A stretch of DNA of 64,000 nt from Thiothrix litoralis (GCF_017901135.1 NZ_CP072801.1:2601501-2665500), one strand, 5' to 3'. Shown: positions 28,644 to 37,475, numbered from the stretch's first letter. Numbers and translations: made by a program. Notes: generated by a model from the sequence alone, not told the origin.

Positions 28644-29448
28644 TTTGCACTGCGCGTTCACGGCTTTTATCACGAAAATAAGCCTTGTTGCGGTAAAACG
28701 CCTGACTAGCATTATCCCACCACCCCGGTACTCCCAATAGCGGCAAAGGATTCAGGCAAGCTGTGGAAGCCAAACCACCTTGTTGCAAGGTATTCCCCAC
28801 CACAGCATCCAGATAAGCGTGCTGTTGTGCCAGCGACAAACTGAAAAAGGCAGGCTCCACTTCCACCAGCAGCGCATGAGCCGTTACCCCGATGTAAGGT
28901 GTTAGCATTTTTTCCAGGGTGGCATGACCGATCATGTAACAACTGACCTCCTGCTCCCACGCCGCCCGCTCTTCCCAAAATAGCCTTTCCCACGCGAAAT
29001 CCAGCACGTGCTGCAATAAGGCGCGGCGGCTTGCCACGATGAGCACACCACTTTCGTCCAGCACCGTCAGCGCATCGCGTTGCGGGGTACGCGGCTTGCC
29101 ATACTGGCTTATATCGGCAGCATGGAGCGCATTGATCATCACCTTGCTACGCGGGTATACATTCCACATCAGTGCATTAAAAAAGTCGTGCCAGTTGGGG
29201 CGGGTTGACACCATGCCATGCTGAAAAATCCGCTCCTCGTAATACAAATCGGGGAAAGGCAACGTATCATCCTGTGGCACAAAGGTAATCGGCAAACCGG
29301 ATTGCGCCCGCAAGCCAGCAGGCAATAATCCCGCTAAATCTTCACAGGCAGGCCAGTCTTCCCGACCATCCCAACAGCGCACATTCTGTAATTGCTGAAA
29401 ACACGGGTGCAAGGTATCGAAGCGAGGATTCCAAATGTCAGGGCTCAT
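28627..29448 (-). CDS. DUF3025 family protein
   Basis: A protein of about 273 residues of the uncharacterised DUF3025 family of proteobacteria. The family hallmark is PNWHDFFNALMWNVYPRSK followed by INALHAADI, with LTVLDESGVLIVA and later ALLVEVEPAFFSL. It is cytoplasmic with no signal peptide. I start at the ATG at 29448 (MSPDIWNPRFDTLHP), which gives the normal family length; the frame stays open to 29619, but that stretch would overlap the divergent SPOR gene and looks non-coding. The function is not known. Confidence 0.75.
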   Translation of the reverse strand: MSPDIWNPRFDTLHPCFQQLQNVRCWDGREDWPACEDLAGLLPAGLRAQSGLPITFVPQDDTLPFPDLYYEERIFQHGMVSTRPNWHDFFNALMWNVYPRSKVMINALHAADISQYGKPRTPQRDALTVLDESGVLIVASRRALLQHVLDFAWERLFWEERAAWEQEVSCYMIGHATLEKMLTPYIGVTAHALLVEVEPAFFSLSLAQQHAYLDAVVGNTLQQGGLASTACLNPLPLLGVPGWWDNASQAFYRNKAYFRDKSRERAVQIIAPA

Positions 29449-29557
29449 CCCGTATCCGTCAATAAAATAAACTGTGGATTTTAGCGTAAATGTATCTCCC
29501 GCATCCCCATCTTTTTGGCTATAGTCATAGGGCAGCAATACGTCGAAAGAGGTTGGA

Positions 29558-30130
29558 GTGAATAATTCAAGTCGCGTGTCATCAAGTTCTCTTACAAAAC
29601 AACGCGGTTTCGTGTTCAAACTGATTCACTCGCTACTGATCGTGGTTGCTGTTGTGGGCGTGGTGATGCTCTACCGAGCAGGAAAATTGCCCTTCATCAA
29701 TTACCGCCCAAACCTTCAGGGCTGGAATATTAACAATTATAGTGGCAACCCAAACAGTTGGAATAACAACAGCAGCGACCTATGGGAACCGCCCTCATTC
29801 GGTAGTAACGGTAATAACTATATTCAAGCACGACAGCGCCAGACCGTGCCGGTTGTCCGCGAGCGTGAAGGCACCCAGTACACGACCAACCGTTACGCAG
29901 TGCAGGTAGCAGCAGGCTACGATTCCCGGCAACTGTATAGCTGGCGTGACGAGCTAGCCCGCGATGGCTACGATGCTTATCTGGTCAGCCTGAATACTCC
30001 ACGCGGGTTAATGTTCAAATTACGGGTCGGTACTTACCGTTCTCGCTCACAAGCTGAAAAGCTCCAGACCACACTGCGTAATCGTTACCCCATCAATTTT
30101 GGCGGGAGTTTTGTCGTGGAAGGCGACTAA
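29558..30130 (+). CDS. Membrane-anchored SPOR-domain protein
   Basis: A 190-residue protein with a GTG start preceded by AGAGG. A basic N-terminus is followed by a single membrane helix (LIHSLLIVVAVVGVVMLYRA near 23), then an Asn/Ser/Gly-rich linker (about 50-105), then a C-terminal SPOR-like domain with RYAVQVAAGYDSRQLYSWR and FKLRVGTYRSRSQAEKLQT. SPOR domains bind denuded peptidoglycan at division sites, so a periplasmic cell-wall or septal role is likely. The ISAzo13-type element begins 9 bp after its stop codon without disrupting it. Confidence 0.8.
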   Translation: MNNSSRVSSSSLTKQRGFVFKLIHSLLIVVAVVGVVMLYRAGKLPFINYRPNLQGWNINNYSGNPNSWNNNSSDLWEPPSFGSNGNNYIQARQRQTVPVVREREGTQYTTNRYAVQVAAGYDSRQLYSWRDELARDGYDAYLVSLNTPRGLMFKLRVGTYRSRSQAEKLQTTLRNRYPINFGGSFVVEGD

Positions 30131-30139
30131 AGCCGCCTT

Positions 30140-30966
30140 AGGAACGCGCCCGAAACAACTTCCCCAGGTTAAGCGATTGCAATGGAAGGGACGGCGGTGT
30201 AGTTCCATTTGGGTAGATGGCAGTCAAAGATGATGGGGATGTTTGCCTTGAAACTTTCGGCATACTTGCGTCCTGTCAGGTACAGCTTATCCACGGCCGT
30301 CAGACCCTTGCGGGTTTGGGTTTTTGCCATCCGTTTTTCGACGGTTTGCAGTGAGTCAAACACCACGCCCTGACAGGCACGGGTGACAGGCGGGAACAGG
30401 CGGTGTTCGATCGGGTTGTACTTGGAGGTGTAGGGCGGGTAATGGGCGATGCGGATTTCCACACCTATACGCTCCACCAGTTTCTGCAAGTCTTCCTTGA
30501 AAATGAAGTGGTTGGCACTGTTGCTGCCGCCACCGTCGCACAATAGCAGGATGGAGGTGGCATCCGAGTATTGTGGCTTGCCGTGTTGCACCCACCAGCG
30601 GTACAGGTTGTCGCAGGCGAACTTACGACTGACCGTGTAGCCTGCTTCCAGTAAACGTTGCTCAATCTGCCATGCACCCAAGTTTGTCCAGCGTACCTGC
30701 TCACGCATCGGGTCTCCGGCGGTCTGTTCACCCACAATGCTCAGGAAAGCCCTGCCCAGCCCTTCAGCATCAAGGGCGTCGACTTTTTTTTCTACCACCT
30801 CCCGCCTGACGCACCCGGCCTAGAGCCAGGGAAGGCGGTTCCTGCAAATCACCCATGCCGCGCTTGATCGTCTTGTATCACCAGCGGGAGGTTGGGGCTA
30901 TAGGATAGCAACAAGCCGTCTGTGGGGGCTATACAAACCTTGGGAAGTTGTTTCGTGCACGTTCCT
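30140..30966. mobile_element. ISAzo13-type deletion derivative with both terminal repeats
   Basis: An 827-bp element bounded by 31-bp imperfect inverted repeats at 30140-30170 and 30936-30966, matching at 27 of 31 positions (outer ends AGGAACG and CGTTCCT). The base pair outside each end continues the symmetry (TTA / TAA), so a TA duplication is possible. It carries a shortened transposase frame. The intact ends mean it could be moved in trans by a full copy elsewhere. Confidence 0.8.
30169..30798 (-). pseudogene. Truncated ISAzo13-family transposase
   Basis: A 209-codon frame matching the family in two blocks. The first has GDPMREQVRWTNLGAWQIEQ (the region normally before the DDE core), the second has LLLCDGGGSNSANHF, AHYPPYTSKYNPIEHRLF and the terminal LPKWNYTA. 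Between them, at about residue 62, roughly 100 residues that usually carry the first catalytic Asp are missing. Upstream, the family motif GRVRQAGGGRKK is in another frame, with the switch at a run of eight A residues. The protein should be inactive. It reads as a non-autonomous remnant. Confidence 0.8.
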
Positions 30967-31001
30967 AATGAATCTGCGCCGCAATGAATGTGTGGTTTGG
31001 C

Positions 31002-31094
31002 TTAAGCGAACACGACTGAGAAGAAACTGAACCACGCAAACAGGATCAGCGCGATAACAATGGCAGCGGGTAAACCATAATCAAAACTAAACAT
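31002..31094 (-). CDS. 30-residue single-pass membrane peptide
   Basis: A very small gene with an excellent ribosome-binding site (GGAAGG, 6-7 nt before the ATG at 31094). The peptide begins MFSFDYGLPAA, continues as one hydrophobic helix with IVIALILFAWF and ends FSVVFA at a TAA. The length and composition fit small inner-membrane subunits or regulators, but it does not match CydX, KdpF or CcoQ closely enough to name. It lies 35 bp beyond the ISAzo13-type element, in its own intergenic space. The function is unknown. Confidence 0.6.
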   Translation of the reverse strand: MFSFDYGLPAAIVIALILFAWFSFFSVVFA

Positions 31095-31247
31095 GGGTGT
31101 TTCCTTCCGAGTTTCTCAATAATCAATGGATGCAGTTTGCCTGAAGCGGGTGGGGTGTAACTTGACATGGCTCAATAATTTAAGCCGATCGTGATAACTT
31201 CATGAAAGATTGCATGAATACTTGATTTATGTCAGGAATCTGCAATC

Positions 31248-31850
31248 ATGCTTGCCATGATCAGCTTGAACCAACTAATCCTGCGGACTGATGTCAGTGG
31301 GATGCCGTTGGAATGGATACATTTCCAGACGGCAGTCAAACTTTACTATTCTGATCAGGTAGCTTACACCTGCGGGTCTCCCATTCTCTCGATTCGTGGC
31401 GGTATCAATGCCAGAACCGGGCGGGTCAGCCGGATCGAACTGAACTCCATCATTGCTACCCACGGCAGCAAGCAGCAATTACACCAGCATTATGTCCCCC
31501 CATTAGGCAACCCCTTGCTGTTCCGACGTGATGACCATATTTGCCTGTATTGTGGCGAGCATTTTCAGGAAAAGGATTTGTCGCGTGATCATGTTCACCC
31601 ACAGGTATTAGGCGGGCGCGATGTGTGGACCAATGTCGTGACGGCCTGCAAGCATTGCAATAGCCGCAAGGGCGGGCGTACCCCGGAACAGGCGCACATG
31701 CCGTTACTCGCAATCCCGTTCCAACCCACGTATGCTGAATACATCTTTTTACAAGGGCGTAATATTCTCGTTGATCAGATGGAATTCCTGAGTGCGCATT
31801 TTCCACGTAGTAGCAAATTGCGTGAACGGGGGCGTTTGCCGGGATTTTAG
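31248..31850 (+). CDS. HNH endonuclease
   Basis: A 200-residue HNH-family protein. The zinc-ribbon/HNH core is at about residues 98-145: CLYCGEHF, then DLSRDHVHPQVLGG and TACKHCNSRKGG, giving the two CxxC pairs, the catalytic His pair and the Asn. AGGA is 10 nt upstream of the ATG. This type of stand-alone HNH protein, with an N-terminal region resembling SLNQLILRTDVSGMPLEW, is common and conserved in proteobacteria without a proven role. It may nick DNA nonspecifically or act in repair. It stands alone, 58 bp before the amidase gene. Confidence 0.85.
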   Translation: MLAMISLNQLILRTDVSGMPLEWIHFQTAVKLYYSDQVAYTCGSPILSIRGGINARTGRVSRIELNSIIATHGSKQQLHQHYVPPLGNPLLFRRDDHICLYCGEHFQEKDLSRDHVHPQVLGGRDVWTNVVTACKHCNSRKGGRTPEQAHMPLLAIPFQPTYAEYIFLQGRNILVDQMEFLSAHFPRSSKLRERGRLPGF

Positions 31851-31908
31851 TCCGACTGACACGGGGATTTTTTTCTATAGTTAAAGCATGTTCATTAAGG
31901 AGTTCCCT

Positions 31909-32694
31909 ATGCCTGCGTCGAATTCATTCTGGAGTTGGTTATTGTCGTTGCTTCGGGGGAGTAGCCCCGCACCTACCCCGACGCCAGCCCCTATACCTAC
32001 CCCGACCCCAGTGCCACGACCTGTGCCTGCACCCATTCCCGTGCCCGCGCCGGTTCCTCCTGTCTTGAGCACAGAGCCTGAACGGGAGGCTGTGATTGAT
32101 GAATTAAGTGCGGCACCACCATTACCACCACCGCCACCGTCAGTTGCGCCCATTCAGCCGCTTGGCAGTGCCAGTGAGTTGACGCAATCCTTGCCGACTG
32201 AGGGCATCAATCTGGGGTTTCGCCGTATCTGGAACAATCACCCAACTGTGGCGACAGGGCAGACGTTCGTGTGCCTTGATGCTGATGGCAACCCCAATTT
32301 TGGCAACCAGTGTGCCATCCTGATGGGGACATGCTTGTTGCGTAGTGATTTGTTGCAAGGCTATGACAAGACCACCTGTTGGTATAGCGGTCATGTGGGG
32401 CATACCCTGCGGGCGCGGGAAGTGTCTGACTGGATGCGCCGCCACCCGGAACGTTTCGGCCCGGTGGAAGTGCGTAGCAATGTGACGTGGGGTGCTTTCA
32501 AAGGGCGCACCGGGTTTATTTGCTTCCAGAATTTCTGGGGTGAAAATAACCAGGGTGATCACATCGACTTGTGGGACGGTACGGGTATCCTGATGCGTGA
32601 AAAATATCCTAACTGGGAAGGCCCAGCATTGGCGGATGGCTCGCTGGATTATTTCGAGCGTTCCGAGGAGGTCTGGTTTTGGCCCGTCCATTAA
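31909..32694 (+). CDS. Tae4-like peptidoglycan amidase effector with Pro-rich linker
   Basis: A 261-residue protein. An N-terminal amphipathic/hydrophobic stretch NSFWSWLLSLLRGSS is followed by a Pro/Thr/Ala/Val repeat linker (about 25-60), a polyproline run near 75, and a C-terminal domain resembling type VI amidase effectors of the Tae4 group (NlpC/P60-like). The candidate catalytic Cys is C135 in GNQCAILMG, and the His is H218 in GDHIDLWDG, the expected pair. Such enzymes cut the D-Glu/mDAP bond of peptidoglycan. The ATG at 31909 has AAGGAG 6 nt upstream. No type VI secretion genes are in the window. It is followed, with a 16-bp overlap, by a lipoprotein gene that may give immunity. Confidence 0.78.
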   Translation: MPASNSFWSWLLSLLRGSSPAPTPTPAPIPTPTPVPRPVPAPIPVPAPVPPVLSTEPEREAVIDELSAAPPLPPPPPSVAPIQPLGSASELTQSLPTEGINLGFRRIWNNHPTVATGQTFVCLDADGNPNFGNQCAILMGTCLLRSDLLQGYDKTTCWYSGHVGHTLRAREVSDWMRRHPERFGPVEVRSNVTWGAFKGRTGFICFQNFWGENNQGDHIDLWDGTGILMREKYPNWEGPALADGSLDYFERSEEVWFWPVH

Positions 32695-33158
32695 TGCTCT
32701 CTGGTGGTACCACCCTGTTGCTGGTGGCGCTGTTGGGGTGTGAGCCTGACAAAGCACCTGAAAATCAGGTGCTGGCCTTGCCTAAACATTTGAATACACC
32801 ACATGTGTCAGACCAGACCACAGCGGCGGGTTTGTCTTTGGTGTTGTGGAATGATGACGGCGGTTGCAAATTGCAGGTAGGCAAGGCTAAGCCCACTGTC
32901 TGGATGAAGCCGATGGCTCCCTGCTATTTCATGGAATCCCCCGGTTCATCGCAAGTGCAGGTGTATCGGCATAATAAAACCACTTCGGTGGTTGCGGTAG
33001 TCGGGACACCCGTGAAAGGCCAGCGTTGTGGGCAGGAAGTGCAGGGTTTGGTGCTGAAAGGCGGTACCGCAACACCTTCGGCCTATGTGATGCAGGGAAG
33101 TGTCCATTGTGCCGACCAAGGTTTACAGAACTTTCAGTATGATCTGTTTGCCAATTGA
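32679..33158 (+). CDS. Putative immunity lipoprotein for the Tae4-like amidase
   Basis: A 159-residue lipoprotein. It uses a TTG start at 32679 with a perfect AGGAGG 7 nt upstream; the next ATG is too far from it. The signal peptide MARPLMLSGG...LLLVALLGC has a lipobox LLGC with Cys21. The mature part has three further cysteines in pairs (GGCKLQVG, APCYFMES, QRCGQEVQG, VHCADQG), suggesting disulfides in the periplasm, where the amidase would act. The 16-bp overlap with the effector is typical of effector-immunity pairs. The identity as Tai4-like is inferred from position only. Its stop codon TGA directly abuts the end of the TnpB element. Confidence 0.6.
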   Translation: MARPLMLSGGTTLLLVALLGCEPDKAPENQVLALPKHLNTPHVSDQTTAAGLSLVLWNDDGGCKLQVGKAKPTVWMKPMAPCYFMESPGSSQVQVYRHNKTTSVVAVVGTPVKGQRCGQEVQGLVLKGGTATPSAYVMQGSVHCADQGLQNFQYDLFAN

Positions 33159-33159
33159 C

Positions 33160-33990
33160 ATCCTCCCCGCCCTAAAGAACGAGGATTCCTCCTACGAGAC
33201 GGCTATGCCCAGCCGCGAGAATGTTCCGAGCTGCATTGACATCTCTATCGTGCAGCGTGCCACACTCGGCACACGTCCATTCTCTTATTCCAAGTCCTGC
33301 TCTACCTTTCGGACTGTTGACAGAAATACTGCCGCAACACGAGCAAGTTTGGGTAGTGTACGCTTCGTTGACTTCCTCAAACACCACTGACCGCGCGATC
33401 GCTTTGTATTTCAGTTGTGTTTTCAGCATGAACCAGCCTGCATCCAAGACGCTTTTCGCCATCGTGGTTTTGGCTAAGGCGGAACTGCTAACGTTGCCAA
33501 CAACGATAAGTTCATTCTCACACACCAGCTTGGTGGTGAACTTTTGTAGCGCATCTTTACGCTTATTTTTGATTTTAGCATGGATGGCTTTCACGCGCTT
33601 TTTTTGCTTGGCGCGTTGGGCAATGCCTAACTTTGCTTCGAGGTGGCGGTAGAAATTGCTGCACGTCGCGGTGTCTTTCAAACCCAAATCAAGGCCAACA
33701 TGGGCTGTGCTGCTGGCGGGACTTGGTTTCCGCATTGGCTGCATTCCAGACCTGATTCGCCTCAAATGCCATGCGTGACAGAATCGCCGCGTGTTTGTTG
33801 TCGCGAACTCTGACCGATAGCGTTTTGAGGGATGTTGTGGGGGCAATCATCGGGCGATGATGACCCGTTTAGGTGTAAATGACAACGGGAAAACCGTATG
33901 AAAGGTGGGAGATACGCCACCAACGGATAAGTTAGCTAAAGACGCTTATATCCTCGACCTGAAGGACGGAGCTTTACGCGAATATTGGTA
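33160..33990. mobile_element. IS200/IS605-group (IS1341-like) tnpB element, degraded
   Basis: A solo-tnpB element. Its right end on the minus strand carries the typical terminal stem ATCCTC (33160-33165) / GAGGAT (33181-33186) around a GGGCGGG-containing loop, the usual end of the guide (omega) RNA. Its left end near 33945-33985 has the related ATCCTCGACCTGAAGGACGG stem-like sequence. Exact outer bounds cannot be fixed because this group makes no target duplication. No tnpA is present. Confidence 0.65.
33172..33850 (-). pseudogene. Broken TnpB (IS1341-type RNA-guided nuclease)
   Basis: The gene starts at 33850 with a normal N-terminus (SLKTLSVRVRDNKHAAILS, then AFEANQVWNAANAE) but hits a stop at 33689. 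The remainder continues in another frame from VGLDLGLKDTAT (RuvC-I Asp present), so the middle of about 150 residues has been deleted with a frame change. The C-terminal part keeps the MAKSVLDAGWFMLK helix, the zinc finger CSCCG...CAEC and the RuvC-III Asp in HDRDVNAARN. Where canonical TnpB has Glu in an (I/V)E(D/N)L motif, this copy reads VVGNVSS. It is not expected to cut DNA. Confidence 0.8.
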
Positions 33991-34008
33991 ACTAAAATGC
34001 CAAGAATA

Positions 34009-34036
34009 GGTGGTGGACAATCACCTATCCACCACC
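34009..34036 (-). terminator. Hairpin downstream of ureC
   Basis: Perfect 9-bp arms GGTGGTGGA (34009-34017) and TCCACCACC (34028-34036) with a 10-nt loop, 12 bp past the ureC stop on the minus strand. The following bases are moderately T-rich (TATTCTTGGCATTTT) rather than a clean U-run. It is likely the operon terminator. Confidence 0.55.
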
Positions 34037-34048
34037 GACAAGGAGGTG

Positions 34049-35749
34049 TTAGAACAGGAAATAGCGTTGCGCCAACGGCAATTCACTCGCAGGTTCGCAA
34101 ATCAGCAACTCGCCATCGGCACGCACCTGATAGGTTTGCGAATCCACTTCGATCACCGGCTGGTAATCGTTGTGAATCATGCTGGCTTTGCTGATGCTAC
34201 GGCAGTTTTTCACCACCCCAATCAGGCTTTGTAGCCCCAATTGCTGATGCACACCTGCGTTGTAGCCTGCTTGCGAGAGGAAAGTCATCGTCGTGGCATG
34301 TTTGGCCTTGCCAAATGCACCGAACATTGGGCGGTAATGCACCGGCTGCGGTGTTGGGATCGAGGCATTCGGGTCGCCCATCGGTGCGGCGATAATCATA
34401 CCGCCCTTGATGATCAGGCTGGGTTTCGCGCCGAAAAACGCCGGTTTCCACAGCACCAGATCGGCGAGCTTACCGACTTCCACCGAACCGACTTCGTGGG
34501 AAATACCGTGCGTAATCGCCGGGTTGATGGTGTATTTCGCCACGTAGCGTTTAGCGCGGAAATTATCGTGCGTCGCAGGATCAGTTCCAAGGCTACCGCG
34601 TTGCACTTTCATTTTGTGCGCGGTTTGCCAAGTGCGGATAATCACTTCGCCCACCCGCCCCATCGCTTGCGAGTCCGAGGAAATCATCGAAAATGCCCCA
34701 AGGTCATGCAGGATGTCTTCGGCCGCAATGGTTTCGCGACGAATACGGCTTTCGGCAAACGCCACGTCTTCGGCAATCGCGGGGGAAAGGTGGTGGCAAA
34801 CCATCAGCATATCGAGGTGTTCGTCAACCGTATTGACGGTGTAAGGCCGCGTCGGGTTGGTGGACGACGGCAGAATATTGGCTTGCCCACACGCTTTGAT
34901 AATGTCGGGTGCGTGCCCACCGCCAGCGCCTTCGGTGTGATAGGTGTGGATCACGCGGCCTTTCATCGCCGCCAGCGTGTCTTCGAGAAAACCCGATTCG
35001 TTGAGCGTGTCGGTGTGGATGGCGACTTGCACATCCATTTCATCCGCCACCGTCAGGCAATTGTCGATCGCGGCGGGGGTGGTTCCCCAGTCTTCGTGGA
35101 GTTTCAGGCCGATGGCTCCGGCAGCCACTTGTTCGCGCAAAGGGTCGGGTAGGCTGACATTGCCTTTGCCGAGAAAACCGAGGTTCATGGGAAAGCTGTC
35201 GGCGGCTTCCAACATGCGGTGCAAATTCCAGATGCCGGGGGTGCAAGTGGTGGCATTAGTGCCGGTTGCAGGCCCTGTGCCGCCGCCGAGCATGGTGGTC
35301 ACGCCGGACATTAGTGCTTCGTCGATTTGTTGCGGGCAAATGAAGTGAATGTGCGAATCAATCCCGCCAGCGGTGAGGATGTGGCCTTCGCCCGCAATCG
35401 CTTCCGTGCCAGCACCGACCAGAATATTCACCCCGGCCTGGGTGTCGGGGTTGCCCGCTTTACCGATGCCGACAATGCGCCCGTGTTTGATACCGATGTC
35501 GGCTTTGACAATGCCCCAGTGATCGAGGATCAGGGCGTTGGTAATGACTACATCGACGACTTCGGCAGCGTTGCGCTGGCATTGCCCCATGCCGTCGCGG
35601 ATGACTTTGCCGCCGCCGAATTTGACCTCATCGCCGTACACGGTGTGGTCGTGTTCGACCTCAATAATGAGGGCGGTATCGCCCAGCCGTACCCGGTCGC
35701 CGGTGGTAGGGCCGTACATTTCGGCGTAGGCTTGTCTGCTGATTTTCAT
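34049..35749 (-). CDS. ureC: Urease subunit alpha
   Basis: The 566-residue catalytic subunit of nickel urease, which hydrolyses urea to ammonia and carbamate in the cytoplasm. Nickel ligands are visible: SHIHF near residue 135, the carbamylated Lys in GLKLHEDWG near 218, and H/D ligands in [23 protein letters not shown] and [12 protein letters not shown] (Asp near 360). The flap region [16 protein letters not shown] is intact. The full family length is kept. It overlaps ureB by 4 bp and is the last gene of the ureD-A-B-C operon. Confidence 0.97.
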   Translation of the reverse strand: MKISRQAYAEMYGPTTGDRVRLGDTALIIEVEHDHTVYGDEVKFGGGKVIRDGMGQCQRNAAEVVDVVITNALILDHWGIVKADIGIKHGRIVGIGKAGNPDTQAGVNILVGAGTEAIAGEGHILTAGGIDSHIHFICPQQIDEALMSGVTTMLGGGTGPATGTNATTCTPGIWNLHRMLEAADSFPMNLGFLGKGNVSLPDPLREQVAAGAIGLKLHEDWGTTPAAIDNCLTVADEMDVQVAIHTDTLNESGFLEDTLAAMKGRVIHTYHTEGAGGGHAPDIIKACGQANILPSSTNPTRPYTVNTVDEHLDMLMVCHHLSPAIAEDVAFAESRIRRETIAAEDILHDLGAFSMISSDSQAMGRVGEVIIRTWQTAHKMKVQRGSLGTDPATHDNFRAKRYVAKYTINPAITHGISHEVGSVEVGKLADLVLWKPAFFGAKPSLIIKGGMIIAAPMGDPNASIPTPQPVHYRPMFGAFGKAKHATTMTFLSQAGYNAGVHQQLGLQSLIGVVKNCRSISKASMIHNDYQPVIEVDSQTYQVRADGELLICEPASELPLAQRYFLF

Positions 35750-36054
35750 GCCAGTTTCCCCATGATTTTGCCTTGGAAACCGTAAACTTCGCGAGTTCCG
35801 GCGAGGGCGACCAGTTCAACGTCGCGGGTTTGCCCCGGCTCGAAACGCACGGCTGTTCCCGCTGGAATATTGAGGCGGAAACCGCGTGTTTTGGCGCGTT
35901 CAAACGCCAGCGCATCGTTGGTTTCAAAGAAATGGTAATGCGAACCGACCTGAATCGGGCGGTCGCCGGTGTTGGCAACGGTGAGGGTGACGGTTTCGCG
36001 CCCTGCATTGAGTTCGATGTCGCCATCAGCGGGGAAAAGTTGTCCGGGGATCAT
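35746..36054 (-). CDS. ureB: Urease subunit beta
   Basis: A 102-residue structural subunit, beginning [20 protein letters not shown] and containing [17 protein letters not shown], the invariant core of UreB. The ATG at 36054 has GGAG 8 nt upstream; a longer in-frame start would give a non-conserved head. The stop overlaps ureC by 4 bp. Confidence 0.95.
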   Translation of the reverse strand: MIPGQLFPADGDIELNAGRETVTLTVANTGDRPIQVGSHYHFFETNDALAFERAKTRGFRLNIPAGTAVRFEPGQTRDVELVALAGTREVYGFQGKIMGKLA

Positions 36055-36064
36055 GGCTTGCTCC

Positions 36065-36367
36065 TTACACAATCGGGTCGTGAACGGTGACGAGTTTAGT
36101 GCCATCGGGGAAAGTGGCCTCGACCTGCACGTCGTGGATCATCTCGGCGATGCCATCCATCACGTCGTCACGGCTCAGCAAGGTGCGCCCGTAATCCATC
36201 ATTTCGGCGACGGATTTGCCGTCGCGTGCGCCTTCCATGATCGCGCAACTGATGTAGGCAATCGCTTCGGGGTAGTTGAGTTTTAGGCCACGGGCTTTGC
36301 GGCGTTCAGCCAGTAATCCGGCGGTGAACAGCAGCAGCTTGTCTTTTTCGCGGGGGGTGAGTTCCAT
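36065..36367 (-). CDS. ureA: Urease subunit gamma
   Basis: A 100-residue structural subunit beginning [20 protein letters not shown], with [21 protein letters not shown] near 32 and the C-terminal [13 protein letters not shown], all conserved in UreA. Normal full length. It sits 14 bp after ureD and 10 bp before ureB. Confidence 0.95.
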   Translation of the reverse strand: MELTPREKDKLLLFTAGLLAERRKARGLKLNYPEAIAYISCAIMEGARDGKSVAEMMDYGRTLLSRDDVMDGIAEMIHDVQVEATFPDGTKLVTVHDPIV

Positions 36368-36381
36368 GTCGTGTGCTCCTC

Positions 36382-37218
36382 CTAAGTATTCCAGATGCGC
36401 GGCGGTACGGCGGGGCGTCCCGTGACCAGCGGGCGAATATGTTGCCAGATGTGGCGAAACAGGCGTTGTGCCTGTGCGGTGCTGTTACCCAAATAACGCA
36501 CCACCAGCACGCCATTGAGCAGGGTCACGCCTGCGCTGCCATCGGTAATGCCCTGACAGTACGGGCGTACTGCTTCCAGTAGCGCAGGCGTGGCAGGGGT
36601 AGCCAACAGCGTTGCCATGACCGGTTGCCCACGCAATCCGGCAGCGGTATGCAACGCCTGTGCATGGTCAATCAGCAGCCGATCCAGCAACAAAGGTTTG
36701 CCGTCGCGGTACAGGGCTGTTTTGAATAAGGCACTGCCCTGCGTGAATGGCTCAGCAATCACCGGACGCCCCAGGCTGTGGATTTCCCAGCCGATGAATT
36801 GCGCTGCCGTATCCAGATGGATGGTGCTGCGCAACGCAATCTTCGCGCCGGGGAAGAAAATGTTTTCCTGCGGCAACCATTCCAGACAGCCACCTGCGAC
36901 GTGGAAATGCTGGTGTTGCTGCGCCTGTAATCCGGCACTGCGGTAGAATTTGGTCGCCCCCGGTGTGGTCAGCAAAGCGTGTGCCGCAGGTTCAACCGTG
37001 AAATGCAGGTGCAATGCATCACCACCTACTACTCCACCGGGCGGGTGCAATACGTAGGCGTGGCAGACTTCGCCTTCGGGGTAAAACGGGCGTTGCACCG
37101 CCAGTGGGCCGCGCTGACGGCGTGAAGACAGCACGGTTTTGTCACCACGCCGACTAAAGCCTAGTGTTAATTCAGCCTGCCAGCCCTCGCCCGCTGCGAC
37201 GGCGGCAGCTTCAATCAC
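36382..37218 (-). CDS. ureD: Urease accessory protein UreD
   Basis: A 278-residue chaperone that binds apo-urease and, with UreF and UreG, helps deliver nickel. The family motifs [20 protein letters not shown] near residue 45, GATKFYRS near 85 and WLPQENIFF near 112 are present. It starts at a GTG at 37218, overlapping the small membrane gene by 8 bp. The partners ureE, ureF and ureG are not in the window. Confidence 0.92.
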   Translation of the reverse strand: MIEAAAVAAGEGWQAELTLGFSRRGDKTVLSSRRQRGPLAVQRPFYPEGEVCHAYVLHPPGGVVGGDALHLHFTVEPAAHALLTTPGATKFYRSAGLQAQQHQHFHVAGGCLEWLPQENIFFPGAKIALRSTIHLDTAAQFIGWEIHSLGRPVIAEPFTQGSALFKTALYRDGKPLLLDRLLIDHAQALHTAAGLRGQPVMATLLATPATPALLEAVRPYCQGITDGSAGVTLLNGVLVVRYLGNSTAQAQRLFRHIWQHIRPLVTGRPAVPPRIWNT

Positions 37219-37435
37219 GCTGGCGGGAACGGATACGTTGAGTAAGCAGACGTTTCACACCCGCAAACAGCAACCATGCGCCAAGCACAACTGGCAACAG
37301 CATCAGGGTATGCACAATAAAATGGCTAGGCTCTGAAGCCGTTTCTGGGTGGGGCAGAATGCCGGAGTGGGCAAATGCACTGCCAGAGAGCATCAAGAAA
37401 ACACTGGTAATCAGAAAGACCAAACGTTTGTGCAT
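37211..37435 (-). CDS. Small exported membrane protein heading the urease operon
   Basis: A 74-residue protein with a clear Sec signal peptide (MHKRLVFLITSVFLMLSGSAFA, cut before HSG), a short His-containing segment HSGILPHPETASEPSHF, and one C-terminal membrane helix LMLLPVVLGAWLLFAGVKRLL ending in a basic tail. It has no recognised family. AGGAG lies 10 nt before the ATG at 37435. It overlaps ureD by 8 bp, so it is in the operon. Its histidines could touch nickel, but that is only a guess; it is not long enough to be HupE/UreJ. Confidence 0.65.
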   Translation of the reverse strand: MHKRLVFLITSVFLMLSGSAFAHSGILPHPETASEPSHFIVHTLMLLPVVLGAWLLFAGVKRLLTQRIRSRQRD

Positions 37436-37475
37436 GAAATAGTTACTCCTACTTATCATTGACCATTAGCAGTTA

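Noticed and set aside
28627-29619. The longer 330-codon start for the DUF3025 gene
   Set aside because: The added 57 residues do not resemble the family and overlap the start of the divergent SPOR gene.
34241-35152. A 303-codon plus-strand frame inside ureC
   Set aside because: His/Arg-rich shadow translation of the urease alpha gene.
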